A stretch of DNA of 18,287 nucleotides, taken from Gammaproteobacteria bacterium. GTDB taxonomy: Bacteria > Pseudomonadota > Gammaproteobacteria > Xanthomonadales > Xanthomonadaceae. Position 1 is the first letter of the stretch, and every line of letters starts with the position of its first letter. The DNA is taken from contig JAUIJO010000025.1 of assembly GCA_030431185.1 (NCBI GenBank), positions 1 to 18,287 on the forward strand. The letters run 5' to 3'. The notes under the pieces were generated by a model. It did no database searches. It saw only the letters and a list, made by a program, of their open reading frames with translations, and was not told where the DNA came from. Below, one piece after another: positions 1 through 7,357 of this stretch. The position numbers and the translations under genes were made by a program.

Positions 1-9
1 CAAGGTCAT
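1..9 (-). CDS. Start of an unidentified gene leaving the window
   Basis: An ATG at 9-7 on the minus strand is followed by only two more codons (Thr, Leu) before the window ends. It is called because a long purine-rich Shine-Dalgarno tract, GGAGAGAGAG at 19-10, sits directly in front of it. A possible promoter lies about 90 bases upstream. Three codons do not allow any product assignment. Confidence 0.45.
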
Positions 10-138
10 CTCTCTCTCCAAGTCAGTCTTGGTTTCCCATGGGAACCCGCCGCCAGCGTCAAGAAAGACGCCAAATACGGCAAGGTCGGAGCCGATAGTA
101 GCCCCCTTGGCCGAAAAATTAAAGTGTTGTTAACAAAC
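10..138 (-). promoter_or_regulatory. AT-rich leader and possible promoter of the gene at the left edge
   Basis: On the minus strand a TACTAT box (100-95) could be a -10 element. The matching -35 (around 123-118, TTTAAT) is weak. The implied leader of roughly 80 nt contains a 5-bp hairpin (GCGTC/GACGC, 56-60 with 67-71) and a perfect 12-bp palindrome, TTCCCATGGGAA (34-45). The hairpin and palindrome are seen directly. The promoter call and any regulatory role are inference. Confidence 0.3.
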
Positions 139-167
139 AAAAAAAACCGCCCTGTTAAGGACGGTTT
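139..167 (-). terminator. Rho-independent terminator of the exported-protein gene
   Basis: Read on the minus strand, AAACCGTCC (167-159) pairs with the complementary arm 152-144 around a TTAACA loop, with one mismatched pair. Eight T residues follow (146-139). It lies about 58 bases after the stop of the gene ending at 225, in an AT-rich stretch that stands out from the GC-rich surroundings. It is a classic intrinsic terminator oriented for the minus strand. Confidence 0.85.
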
Positions 168-224
168 CTTGTTTACAATCAATGACTTGATAAAGCCAAT
201 TGTTGGTTTTACGTGATTTGGGGC

Positions 225-1097
225 CTACAGATCCTGCTCGTAGCGCACGTAGGGAACGGTGCCCTCGTCCTGTTCAGCACTGTTGGGCGCGAACGGATTC
301 TTGCCTCGCGTCACGACGTTCTCGGCGCCGACGCTGAGCTGTCCGCTCCAAGGCGTGCGCCAGGTCAGGCCGATGCCCAGGCCTTCCCACTGCCCCGGCT
401 GACCGGGCATGTCGACGACCCGGCCGACGATGTTGGCGCCGAAATTGCCCACCTCGGCACCGAGCGTCAGGCTCTTGCTGGTCCAGCGTTCGCTGAAGCC
501 CACCGGCAGGTCGGATGCCGGGATCAGCCGGGCCTTGGCCCAGGTGCCGCCGATCGAGACCGTGGCTTCGCGGCCGATGTTCTTCTGCCCGTAGAGGGTC
601 AGGGTGTTCTGGTCGTACTTGCTGTTGCGGCCCGTCGGGCTGAGCCATGCGGGCAACTGGTCGCGGCCTTCCCCGAGCAGCATGCCGACGCGACGGTCGG
701 TGTTGCCGAAGGATGCCCCGACCACGGCCTGCTGGCTGCCGCCGCCCTTGGCGTCCTGGTCGAGCGAGGCCAGCATGCAGTGGTTGGCCAGGTTGCCGAT
801 GGCGCTCGCCAGGCCGGTCTTGCGGTCGCAGACCAGGCCCAGGGTATTGCCCGCGGACAGCCCGAAGGCGGCGTCCAGGGTGTTGTTGCCGCCAAAGCGG
901 ACGCGCGCCTGGCTGCCCTGGGCACCGGTGGGCTCGAGCAGCAATACGGCTTCGAGCTTGCCGCTGGCGTTGTTCAGCACGGGCAGTACGGTGGAATCCG
1001 AGGGTGCCGACGAACGGCTCTCCTGCGCGTGCACGGCCGTTGCCCCGCCAAGGGCGAGCATCAGGGCAAGCGGCAGCTGGAGGAGGCGGGCGTACAT
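225..1097 (-). CDS. Uncharacterised exported protein, possibly outer-membrane associated
   Basis: The 290-residue product starts with a signal peptide: MYAR, then a hydrophobic stretch to about residue 20, with probable cleavage after VHA near residue 24. The mature part is rich in Gly, Ser and Thr with alternating hydrophobic residues and ends in YVRYEQDL. This resembles beta-strand-rich envelope proteins, although the last residue is Leu and not the usual Phe or Trp of a beta-barrel. No catalytic motif was recognised. Two cysteines (in LVCDRK and NHCML) could form a disulfide in the periplasm. It is a single-gene unit with its own promoter and terminator. A plus-strand open frame over the same span is rejected because only this strand has a signal peptide, promoter and terminator. 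The ATG at 1097 has no good Shine-Dalgarno; an AAGGA lies far upstream, before a small hairpin (CCAGC/GCTGG, 1110-1123). Being a real exported protein is well supported; the function is unknown. Confidence 0.8.
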   Translation of the reverse strand: MYARLLQLPLALMLALGGATAVHAQESRSSAPSDSTVLPVLNNASGKLEAVLLLEPTGAQGSQARVRFGGNNTLDAAFGLSAGNTLGLVCDRKTGLASAIGNLANHCMLASLDQDAKGGGSQQAVVGASFGNTDRRVGMLLGEGRDQLPAWLSPTGRNSKYDQNTLTLYGQKNIGREATVSIGGTWAKARLIPASDLPVGFSERWTSKSLTLGAEVGNFGANIVGRVVDMPGQPGQWEGLGIGLTWRTPWSGQLSVGAENVVTRGKNPFAPNSAEQDEGTVPYVRYEQDL

Positions 1098-1148
1098 CGT
1101 CGGATATGACCAGCAGGCGCTGGAAGAGTTCCTTTATTCCGGATTCAG

Positions 1149-1177
1149 ACTATAAATCGTTAATTCTGGTTTAACAA
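1149..1177 (-). promoter_or_regulatory. Sigma-70 promoter of the exported-protein gene
   Basis: On the minus strand TTGTTA (1177-1172) and TATAGT (1154-1149) are separated by exactly 17 bases, within an AT-rich patch between two GC-rich genes. Predicted transcription start is near 1142, giving a leader of about 45 nt to the ATG at 1097. The boxes are seen directly; activity is inferred. Confidence 0.65.
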
Positions 1178-1235
1178 TCGCCGCCGATCGGTAATTTGAA
1201 GTACGGCACATTCCCGTGACAGGGATATGGGCCGT

Positions 1236-2141
1236 TCACTGCGGACGGGGCGGCGCCTCGACCGCGGCGCGACGGGTCGCGAACAGGCGGTCGATCTCGT
1301 CCTGGCTGAAACGGTATTGCTGCCCACAGAACTCACAACGGATATGGGCCTCCCCATCGGCCGCCGCCGCGCGCGCTTCCTCCTCACCCAGTGACACCAG
1401 CATCGATTCGACGCGCTCGGCCGAACAGGAACAGGCGAAAGCCAGCGGTCGTTGCCCCAGCATGCGGACGCCATCCTCGTGGAACAGGCGCGTCAGCAGG
1501 TCTTCGGCGGACAGTGTGAGCAGTTCCTCCGTGACGACGGTGTCGAAAAGGGCGCCGGCACGCGTCCATCCGTCGGAATCGCCCTCGTCGCCGGGCAGCT
1601 TCTGCAGCATCAGGCCTGCGCAGCGCTCGCCGTCGACGGCGAGCACCAGGCGCGTGGGCAGCTGCTCGGACTGGATGAAGTAGTCCTCGAAGGCCCCGGC
1701 CAGGTTGTCGGCACTCAGCTCGACCATGCCCTGATAGCGCATCGGCTCGCGCTGGCCCAGGGCCGGGTTCTCGATGGTGATCGCCAGCAGGGCGTCCGGC
1801 CCGAGCTCGCGCAGGTCGCGCGAGGGCTGGGCGCCTTCGGCCACCTGGGCGATGCCGCGCAGGGTGCCGGCGGCGGTGCATTCGGCGAACAGGGTGCGGA
1901 GGGCGCCGTTGCCCCGCAACTGCACCGACAGGCGCCCGTCGACCTTGGCGTGGCCCGTGAACAGGGCGGCGGCGGCGGTGGCCTCGCCCAGCAGTTCGGC
2001 GACCGCGGGCGGGTAGTCGTCGCGCCCGACGATCTGCCGCCAGCTGTCGGCCAGGTGCACGTGCACGCCGCGGACGCCGGCCTGTTCGATGATGAAACGG
2101 CTCAGGCAGTCGTGGCGGGAGGGGGAGGGATCGCTCATCAT
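1236..2141 (-). CDS. hslO: Redox-regulated chaperone Hsp33
   Basis: Hsp33 is a cytoplasmic holdase activated by oxidation. Its zinc-binding cysteines form disulfides under oxidative or heat stress, the C-terminus unfolds, and the dimer binds unfolding proteins. The 301-residue product has the family layout: an N-terminal chaperone domain (about 8-185), a linker, and a C-terminal redox switch. All four zinc ligands are visible as CSC (Cys237, Cys239) and CEFC (Cys269, Cys272), with 29 residues between the pairs, inside the usual CXC-X27-32-CXXC range. It is slightly longer than the E. coli protein (about 292), with a proline-rich tail. Two consecutive ATG codons (2141 and 2138) are both possible starts and no strong Shine-Dalgarno chooses between them. 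It is divergent from mtgA. Confidence is high because the cysteine signature is complete. Confidence 0.95.
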   Translation of the reverse strand: MMSDPSPSRHDCLSRFIIEQAGVRGVHVHLADSWRQIVGRDDYPPAVAELLGEATAAAALFTGHAKVDGRLSVQLRGNGALRTLFAECTAAGTLRGIAQVAEGAQPSRDLRELGPDALLAITIENPALGQREPMRYQGMVELSADNLAGAFEDYFIQSEQLPTRLVLAVDGERCAGLMLQKLPGDEGDSDGWTRAGALFDTVVTEELLTLSAEDLLTRLFHEDGVRMLGQRPLAFACSCSAERVESMLVSLGEEEARAAAADGEAHIRCEFCGQQYRFSQDEIDRLFATRRAAVEAPPRPQ

Positions 2142-2258
2142 GGTCTCGGGAGAGGGGCAGTGGGCGCGCGGGCCGGGCCGGCCGCACCCCTTACCCTACG
2201 CAGGGCTGGAATAGATGAGGGCATCGTGGATCGTCGACAAGGGGAGGCCGCCGCACCC

Positions 2259-2960
2259 GTGAAGCGTCGCCGCTGGCTGCACTGGCTGTGGCGGGCGCCG
2301 CTGCTGCTGGTCGTGTTCAGCGTGGCCCAGGTCGCGGCGTTGCGGTTCATCGATCCGCCTTCCACGGCCTTCATGCTCGGTCGCCAGCTGGAGGCCTGGG
2401 GCGAGGGCGAGTGGGGGTTCCGGGTGGCCCATGAGTGGCGGGACCTGGACGCGATCTCCCCGCAACTGCCCCTGGCGGTGATCGCCTCGGAAGACCAGCG
2501 TTTCGCCGAGCACCATGGCTTCGACATGCAGGCCATCGAGAAGGCGCTGGAAAGCAACGAACGCGGGGGGCGGGTGCGTGGCGCCAGCACGATCAGCCAG
2601 CAGACCGCGAAGAACCTGTTCCTGTGGCGTGGCAGGAGCTGGCTGCGCAAGGGGCTGGAAGCCTGGTACACCGTCCTCATCGAAGCCCTCTGGCCCAAGC
2701 AGCGGATCATCGAGGTCTATGTCAACGTGGCCGAGTTCGGCGACGGCGTGTATGGCGCGCAGGCCGCGGCCCGTGCCTTCTTCGATACCGACGCCGCTCG
2801 GCTCGCCCCCGCGCAGGCGGCCCGGCTGGCGGCGGTGTTGCCGAGCCCTCGCCGCTACAGCGCATCGCGCCCCGGGCCCTACGTGCAGCGGCGCACTGCC
2901 TCGATCCAGCGGCAGATGCGGAATCTCGGCGGCGTGGCGTACCTGGAGCGCCTGGACTGA
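2259..2960 (+). CDS. mtgA: Monofunctional biosynthetic peptidoglycan transglycosylase
   Basis: MtgA polymerises lipid II into glycan strands at the inner membrane and has no transpeptidase domain. The product is 233 residues (family about 230-245). A membrane anchor at about residues 14-28 is preceded by a positively charged start (KRRR). The GT51 domain follows: motif 1 [10 protein letters not shown], with Glu78 as the catalytic base, then [15 protein letters not shown], then the RKGLEAW and [15 protein letters not shown] segment. The GTG at 2259 was chosen because AGGGGAGG (2240-2247) lies about 11 bases upstream and the anchor follows at once. An in-frame GTG at 2226 has a poorly spaced Shine-Dalgarno. 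The frame stays open far upstream, but that part lies opposite hslO and is a GC-driven shadow. A glycosyltransferase gene follows after 47 bases, suggesting an envelope operon. Confidence 0.93.
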   Translation: MKRRRWLHWLWRAPLLLVVFSVAQVAALRFIDPPSTAFMLGRQLEAWGEGEWGFRVAHEWRDLDAISPQLPLAVIASEDQRFAEHHGFDMQAIEKALESNERGGRVRGASTISQQTAKNLFLWRGRSWLRKGLEAWYTVLIEALWPKQRIIEVYVNVAEFGDGVYGAQAAARAFFDTDAARLAPAQAARLAAVLPSPRRYSASRPGPYVQRRTASIQRQMRNLGGVAYLERLD

Positions 2961-3007
2961 GCGCAGGCATCGCGCCGGACGTCGCGACGACGGGATACCA
3001 TGCGCGC

Positions 3008-4048
3008 ATGAACCCGTCGCGCGCCCCCGACCTGCTGACCGTCGTCATCGCCGCCTTCAACGAGGCCGACAGCCTGCCGGTCATGCACGCGCGCCTGGTC
3101 GCGGTGCTCGATTCGCTGGCACGGGACATGCGCGTCGATGGTCGCGTGCTGTATGTCGACGACGGCAGTCGCGACGAAACCTGGGCGCTGCTGCAAGGGT
3201 TCGCGGCGCGGGACCCGCGGGTCGGGTTGCTGCGCCTGTCGAGGAACTTCGGCAAGGAGGCGGCGCTCACCGCCGGGCTGGACCGGGTCGCGTCCGGGGC
3301 GGCGTTGATCCTGGACGCCGACGGGCAGGATCCTCCCGAACTGATTCCCCGCTTCGTCGAGAAATGGCGCGAGGGGTTCGACGACGTCCATGGCACGCGG
3401 ATCCAGCGTGCCGGGGAAGGCTGGCTCAAGCGCTCCAGTGCCCATGCGTTCTATCGGGTGATCGGACGGCTGTCGAAGACCCCTATCCCCGCCGATACCG
3501 GCGACTTCCGCCTGCTGTCGCCGCGCGCGCTGGCGGCACTGGGGCAATTGCGCGAGCGCCACCGGTTCATGAAGGGCCTGTTCGGCTGGGTCGGGTTCAA
3601 CAGCGTGGCGATTCCCTACGAGCGCGACGCGCGGGTGGCGGGCGCGAGCAAGTTCAACCTGTGGCGGCTGTGGAATTTCGCCCTGGAAGGCATCACCAGC
3701 TTCTCGACCGCGCCGCTCCGCCTGGCGACCTACATGGGGCTGGCCACGGCCGTCGCGGCGTTCGCGTACGGCATGTGGATCATCGTCAAGGCGATGCTCT
3801 GGAGCGACCCGGTCGCAGGCTGGCCGACGATGATGGCGGTCATCCTCTTCCTGGGCGGCATCCAGCTCATCGCGCTCGGCCTGATCGGCGAATACCTCGG
3901 TCGCCTGTACGACGAGTCCAAGCAGCGTCCGCTCTATCTCGTCGACACCTGGCGTCCGGCAACAGGAGTATCCTCGGGCCACGACCACGGCGTTGAAGGA
4001 GGCGGAGATGCGAACCGTTCGACAACTGCTCGAAGCGAAGTCACCTGA
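3008..4048 (+). CDS. GT2 polyprenyl-phosphate glycosyltransferase, GtrB/DPM1 type
   Basis: Enzymes of this group move a sugar from a nucleotide donor to undecaprenyl phosphate at the inner face of the cytoplasmic membrane. The lipid-linked sugar then modifies lipopolysaccharide, teichoic-type polymers or proteins. The 346-residue product has the GT2 fold at about 10-170: VVIAAFNE, the VDDGSRD nucleotide-binding loop (Asp51, Asp52), RNFGKEAAL, and the metal-binding DAD (Asp103, Asp105) in LDADGQDPPE. After the amphipathic KFNLWRLWNFALEG segment come two membrane helices (about 239-261 and 273-295), ending in GEYLGRLYDESKQRPLYLV, as in GtrB/DPM1-like proteins. The ATG at 3008 is chosen because the frame upstream overlaps mtgA. 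The last 41 bases overlap the CBS gene, and the tail there (after about 317) is low-complexity and probably under little constraint. Sugar and acceptor cannot be told from the sequence. Confidence 0.9.
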   Translation: MNPSRAPDLLTVVIAAFNEADSLPVMHARLVAVLDSLARDMRVDGRVLYVDDGSRDETWALLQGFAARDPRVGLLRLSRNFGKEAALTAGLDRVASGAALILDADGQDPPELIPRFVEKWREGFDDVHGTRIQRAGEGWLKRSSAHAFYRVIGRLSKTPIPADTGDFRLLSPRALAALGQLRERHRFMKGLFGWVGFNSVAIPYERDARVAGASKFNLWRLWNFALEGITSFSTAPLRLATYMGLATAVAAFAYGMWIIVKAMLWSDPVAGWPTMMAVILFLGGIQLIALGLIGEYLGRLYDESKQRPLYLVDTWRPATGVSSGHDHGVEGGGDANRSTTARSEVT

Positions 4049-4436
4049 CATCCATTCGGTGGCACCCGACACGCCGGTGGTCGAAGCGATCCGGTTGATG
4101 GCCCAGCACGGGATCGGCGCGGTCCTGGTGATGGATGGCGCGCGGCTGGCGGGGATCGTGTCCGAGCGCGACTACGCGCGCAAGGTCGTCCTGCAGGGGC
4201 GCGCCTCGTCCAATACCCCGGTCAGCGTGATCATGACCGCGGACGTGTTCACCGTCAGCCCCGACGACACCGTCGATCGCTGCATGGTCAGCGTCACCGA
4301 GCGGCGGATCCGCCACCTGCCGGTGGTGCGCGACGGCCGGGTCGAAGGCGTCGTGTCGATCGGCGACCTGGTCAAGGCGGTCATCGAGGACCAGCAAGTG
4401 GAACTCGACCAGCTGCAGCGCTACATCGCCAGCTGA
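4008..4436 (+). CDS. Tandem CBS-domain protein
   Basis: The 142-residue protein is essentially two CBS domains (about 8-62 and 73-127). Each ends in a typical segment: GIVSERD for the first and GVVSIGDL for the second. CBS pairs form a Bateman module that binds adenosyl nucleotides such as AMP, ATP or SAM and acts as a sensor or regulator. No enzymatic domain is attached, so this belongs to the common small stand-alone CBS proteins. The ATG at 4008 has GGAGG five bases upstream (3998-4002) and is preferred over an in-frame TTG at 3993. The gene starts 41 bases inside the upstream glycosyltransferase gene, so translation of the two is probably coupled. The ligand and partner are unknown. Confidence 0.9.
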   Translation: MRTVRQLLEAKSPDIHSVAPDTPVVEAIRLMAQHGIGAVLVMDGARLAGIVSERDYARKVVLQGRASSNTPVSVIMTADVFTVSPDDTVDRCMVSVTERRIRHLPVVRDGRVEGVVSIGDLVKAVIEDQQVELDQLQRYIAS

Positions 4437-4463
4437 GCCCGCCGGGCGGCCTCCTGCCCCGGG

Positions 4464-6455
4464 TCATTTCGCGTACTGGCCGCCACACCCGCTGTCCTCG
4501 CCGGGTCCCGTTTCGATGGTCGCGAGCAGGGCCGCGGGCGGGGTGATGCTGCCCAGTGCCAGGGCGATGGCGCCGCGCAGGCCGAGCGCTGCCATGTCCG
4601 GGCGGATGGACGGTGACTTGAAGCTGCCGTCGAGTTTCAGCGGGGCGCGCAGGCTCAGCAGGCTGCGGTCCTTGGGCCTGGGCTTGATGACCAGGTCGAG
4701 CCGTTCCTCGCCGAGATCGATGGTGCCTTCGCCGATCAGCAAGGTATCGGTGGTGTCGAACGCCAGGCTGCGGGCCGTCATCACGCCATCCTGCAGGCCG
4801 AACTCGCCGAATGCACAGCGCACCGGGATCATCCTGTCCTCGGTCAGCTCGAACTTGATGATCTCGGCCAGGTCGATGCCGGCCATCTCCATGAGCAGGT
4901 TGCTGATCGAGCCCCGGCCCATGCCGACGACGATTTCGCCGTTGCCGTGGCCGAGCATGTCGGCGATGGAGTTGCCGGTCGTCTCGATCCGGACCTGGCC
5001 GCCCACCTTGCCGATGGCATTGCTCGCCAGTTCGATGGTGGGCAGCAGTTGCGACAGGTCCAGTCCACGCGCGTCGATGTCGGCCCGGGTGCGCAGGGTC
5101 TTCTCGCGGGCATCCATCCGCAGCGTCGTCCGCAGCCTGCCATTGGCCACGCCGAAGTCGAGCGGATCCAGCCTCAGCACGCCGTCCTCCAGCAGCAGGT
5201 GGGCGACCATGTCGTCCAGCGGCAGCCGCGGCGCGTTGATGCGGGCGGCCTCGAGGCGGACGTCCGCGTCCATCGTCCGCAACTTGTCCAGGCGATAGGG
5301 TGTGTCGGGCAGCACCCGCGAACGGGCGGCCTGTTCGGCCGCCTGCTTTTCCTGCGCGGGGTTCGCGGTCTCCTTGCCGCCGGCCTGGGGCGCGGCGCCC
5401 ACGAACCCGGCGAGGTCGTCGAAATCCAGCCGCTTGGACCGCAGCACCGCGCGCAGGTAGGGGCGCTTCCCCGCGGTATCGACGTTGGCATCGCCGGACA
5501 GGTCGCTGTCGCCGACCTCGCCGGTGAAGCCGTCGTAGTGCCAGGCCGTGCCCTGACGGGTGAAGCGGCCGTCCAGCGCGTAGGGCGGCGTCGGCGGGAT
5601 CGCCACCCCGATCAGGGGGTAGAGGTCGGCCATGTCCTGGCCGGACAGCGCCAGTTGCAGGTCGAAGCCGCGCAGGCGCAGCGGATCGAGCAGGGTGCCG
5701 CGTGCATGCGCGCTGGTGGCACCGGCCGTCGCCTTGGCGTCGATCCGGTAGGGACTGTCGGGGTCGCGCAGTTCGAGCGGTGAGTCGGCGCGCCCCTCGA
5801 CCTCGAAGGCATTCCCCTCCCATCGTCCGTCGCCGTCGACCAGGATGGCGGGCGACGGCGCGACGGCGTCGTCCTCGGTGTGCACGTCCACGGCGATGTC
5901 GGTGTCCCGGGCGGCATCGAGGAAGCGAAGGTGCCCGTCGTTGATCTCGACGCGACGGAACTCGATCTGGAAGCGGCCATCCCGGCCCCCGTCCAGCCGC
6001 CAGTTGCCGCGTCCCTCCGGACCGGTCTCCAGCAGCAGGTCGGGCTTGTCCAGGCGGATGCCGGGAATGCGCGCCGTGCCGGAGAGGAGCGGCCACAGTG
6101 CCAGGTCGATCTCGACCCGGTCGGCGGTCGCCATGTCCCGGCTTTCGGACCAGCCGGCATTGGCGAAGCGCACGCGGTCGGCGCGCAGGGTCGGGGTCCA
6201 GCCCAGGTCCACGTCCAGGTCCCCGGCGATCTGGAGCGTGCGCCCCGTGGATGCCTCGACCTGGCGCTCCAGCGGCCCCTTGAACCAGTTCCAGTCCCAC
6301 AGCAGGACCAGCACCAGGAGCGCGATCGCCACCAGGCCCAACGCCGACCCGACCGGATGCGCGCGCAAGGGCGCCAGGCGGCGAGCGGCCGCCGGGGAGC
6401 CGGCGCTGGAACGCGTCGTGCGCTTCGGGGATTCGGGTTCGGGAGTGACAGGCAT
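4464..6455 (-). CDS. AsmA-family inner-membrane-anchored protein
   Basis: AsmA-like proteins are anchored in the inner membrane with a long beta-rich periplasmic part. They belong to the same superfamily as the proteins now thought to carry phospholipids between the membranes. The 663-residue product has a short proline- and serine-rich cytoplasmic start, one membrane helix (about 36-55), and directly after it the AsmA signature region: RTLQIAGDLDVDLGWTPTL and RFANAGW. The C-terminal half has the matching repeat-like segment with DLGEERLDLVIKPRPKD (TIDLGEE near 580), typical of the family C-terminus. Length is close to E. coli AsmA (617). The ATG at 6455 has no recognisable Shine-Dalgarno; an 8-bp perfect inverted repeat occupies that position. 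It converges with the CBS gene, leaving 27 bases between stops. The family call is strong; which paralogue it matches is not resolved. Confidence 0.88.
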   Translation of the reverse strand: MPVTPEPESPKRTTRSSAGSPAAARRLAPLRAHPVGSALGLVAIALLVLVLLWDWNWFKGPLERQVEASTGRTLQIAGDLDVDLGWTPTLRADRVRFANAGWSESRDMATADRVEIDLALWPLLSGTARIPGIRLDKPDLLLETGPEGRGNWRLDGGRDGRFQIEFRRVEINDGHLRFLDAARDTDIAVDVHTEDDAVAPSPAILVDGDGRWEGNAFEVEGRADSPLELRDPDSPYRIDAKATAGATSAHARGTLLDPLRLRGFDLQLALSGQDMADLYPLIGVAIPPTPPYALDGRFTRQGTAWHYDGFTGEVGDSDLSGDANVDTAGKRPYLRAVLRSKRLDFDDLAGFVGAAPQAGGKETANPAQEKQAAEQAARSRVLPDTPYRLDKLRTMDADVRLEAARINAPRLPLDDMVAHLLLEDGVLRLDPLDFGVANGRLRTTLRMDAREKTLRTRADIDARGLDLSQLLPTIELASNAIGKVGGQVRIETTGNSIADMLGHGNGEIVVGMGRGSISNLLMEMAGIDLAEIIKFELTEDRMIPVRCAFGEFGLQDGVMTARSLAFDTTDTLLIGEGTIDLGEERLDLVIKPRPKDRSLLSLRAPLKLDGSFKSPSIRPDMAALGLRGAIALALGSITPPAALLATIETGPGEDSGCGGQYAK

Positions 6456-6461
6456 CGGGAC

Positions 6462-6481
6462 GGGCCACGGAATCGTGGCCC
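6462..6481 (-). repeat. Perfect inverted repeat in front of the asmA-like start
   Basis: GGGCCACG (6462-6469) and CGTGGCCC (6474-6481) are perfect complements around a four-base loop. In the minus-strand mRNA this gives an 8-bp, mostly G-C hairpin ending six bases before the ATG of the asmA-like gene, where a ribosome binding site would normally lie. There is no T-run, so it is unlikely to be a terminator of the upstream hemolysin III gene. A translational brake or a protein site are both possible. Confidence 0.6.
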
Positions 6482-6578
6482 CACCATCGGCAGGGAAGGG
6501 TCAAGCAGGGGTGAAGCCGATGCGCTTCCGTTCATGCGGGCGTTAGCCCGCCGTCCCCGGCCCGCCCGGGCGCGCCGC

Positions 6579-7256
6579 TCAGTCGCCGGTATGCAGGACC
6601 TGGGCGGTCACCGCGATGAAGTGGCAGACGCTGCCGGCGACGACGAACAAGTGCCATATCGCGTGCGAGTAGGGCAGCGAGGGCCGGTGGTAGAACACCG
6701 TGCCCAGCGTGTAGCACACGCCCCCCGCGAGCAGCCAGCCGAAGGTCCAGCCGTCCAGGGCGCCGAGCAGGGGCTTGATCGCGACGATCACGAGCCAGCC
6801 CATCGCGATGTAGATCAGCGTGGACAGCAGCTTGAAGCGGCCGGTGAACATCAGCTTGAACACCACCCCCGCCAGCGCCAGCGCCCAGATGGCGGCGAAG
6901 AGGCCCCAGCCCCAGGGCCCGCGCAGCCCGATCAGCGTGAAGGGCGTGTAGGTGCCGGCGATCAGCAGGTAGATCGCGCAGTGGTCGAACACCTTGAGCC
7001 GCGCCTTGGCGACGGGGTGCTGCACGGCGTGGTAGAGGGTGGAGGCGACGTACAGCAGCAACAGGCATATGCCGAACACGATCGCGCCGGCGAGCTGCCA
7101 GCCGTCGCCATGGATCGCGGCCAGGGTGATGAGCACCGAGCCCCCGGCGAGCGCGGCGGTGGCGCCCAGTCCGTGGGTGAGCGCATTGGCCCATTCCTCG
7201 CGGACCTCCGCGGCGGAAGGGAGCGGGGCGTCGGTATCCAGTCCGGGGGCGTCCAT
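6579..7256 (-). CDS. Hemolysin III / PAQR-family membrane protein
   Basis: The 225-residue product is almost entirely membrane helices (about seven). It carries the metal-site pattern of the PAQR/hemolysin III superfamily: EEWANALTH near the start, STLYH (Ser72, His76), FDHCAIYLLIAGTYTPF (Asp91 in the third-helix region), and SHAIWH near the end (His198, His202). His76, His198 and His202 with Asp91 match the zinc-binding set known from adiponectin receptors. Members are proposed metal-dependent lipid hydrolases. E. coli YqfA is a member, and the hemolysin name comes from one Bacillus protein. The ATG at 7256 has AGGA about eight bases upstream, which supports this start. It runs toward asmA-like with a 123-base gap and is divergent from the sulfotransferase gene. 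Confidence 0.9.
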   Translation of the reverse strand: MDAPGLDTDAPLPSAAEVREEWANALTHGLGATAALAGGSVLITLAAIHGDGWQLAGAIVFGICLLLLYVASTLYHAVQHPVAKARLKVFDHCAIYLLIAGTYTPFTLIGLRGPWGWGLFAAIWALALAGVVFKLMFTGRFKLLSTLIYIAMGWLVIVAIKPLLGALDGWTFGWLLAGGVCYTLGTVFYHRPSLPYSHAIWHLFVVAGSVCHFIAVTAQVLHTGD

Positions 7257-7325
7257 GCCGATATCCTACCGTGCGGCACCGCATGTGCGTGCGAAAACGG
7301 CGCCGGTCGCCCGCGGTCGATCCTC

Positions 7326-7331
7326 TATGAT
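7326..7331 (+). promoter_or_regulatory. Possible -10 box of the sulfotransferase-hydroxylase pair
   Basis: TATGAT (five of six consensus bases) lies in the divergent gap, about 27 bases before the ATG at 7358. No convincing -35 is seen at the usual distance. The implied start near 7338 would give a leader of about 20 nt. Confidence 0.3.
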
Positions 7332-7357
7332 GTCGGCAGTCCAGCACCGTGTCGCCG

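Noticed and set aside
1452..2258. Open plus-strand frame extending mtgA upstream by about 270 codons
   Set aside because: It lies opposite hslO, whose cysteine motifs prove the minus strand is coding. The open frame is a GC-bias shadow, and mtgA has a good start at 2259.
2435..3007. Upstream extension of the glycosyltransferase frame into mtgA
   Set aside because: It reads mtgA out of frame; the GT2 domain starts right after the ATG at 3008.
4381..6504. 707-codon minus-strand frame overlapping the asmA-like gene
   Set aside because: The translation is Arg/Pro/Gly-rich without domains, while the other minus frame has a membrane helix and AsmA signatures.
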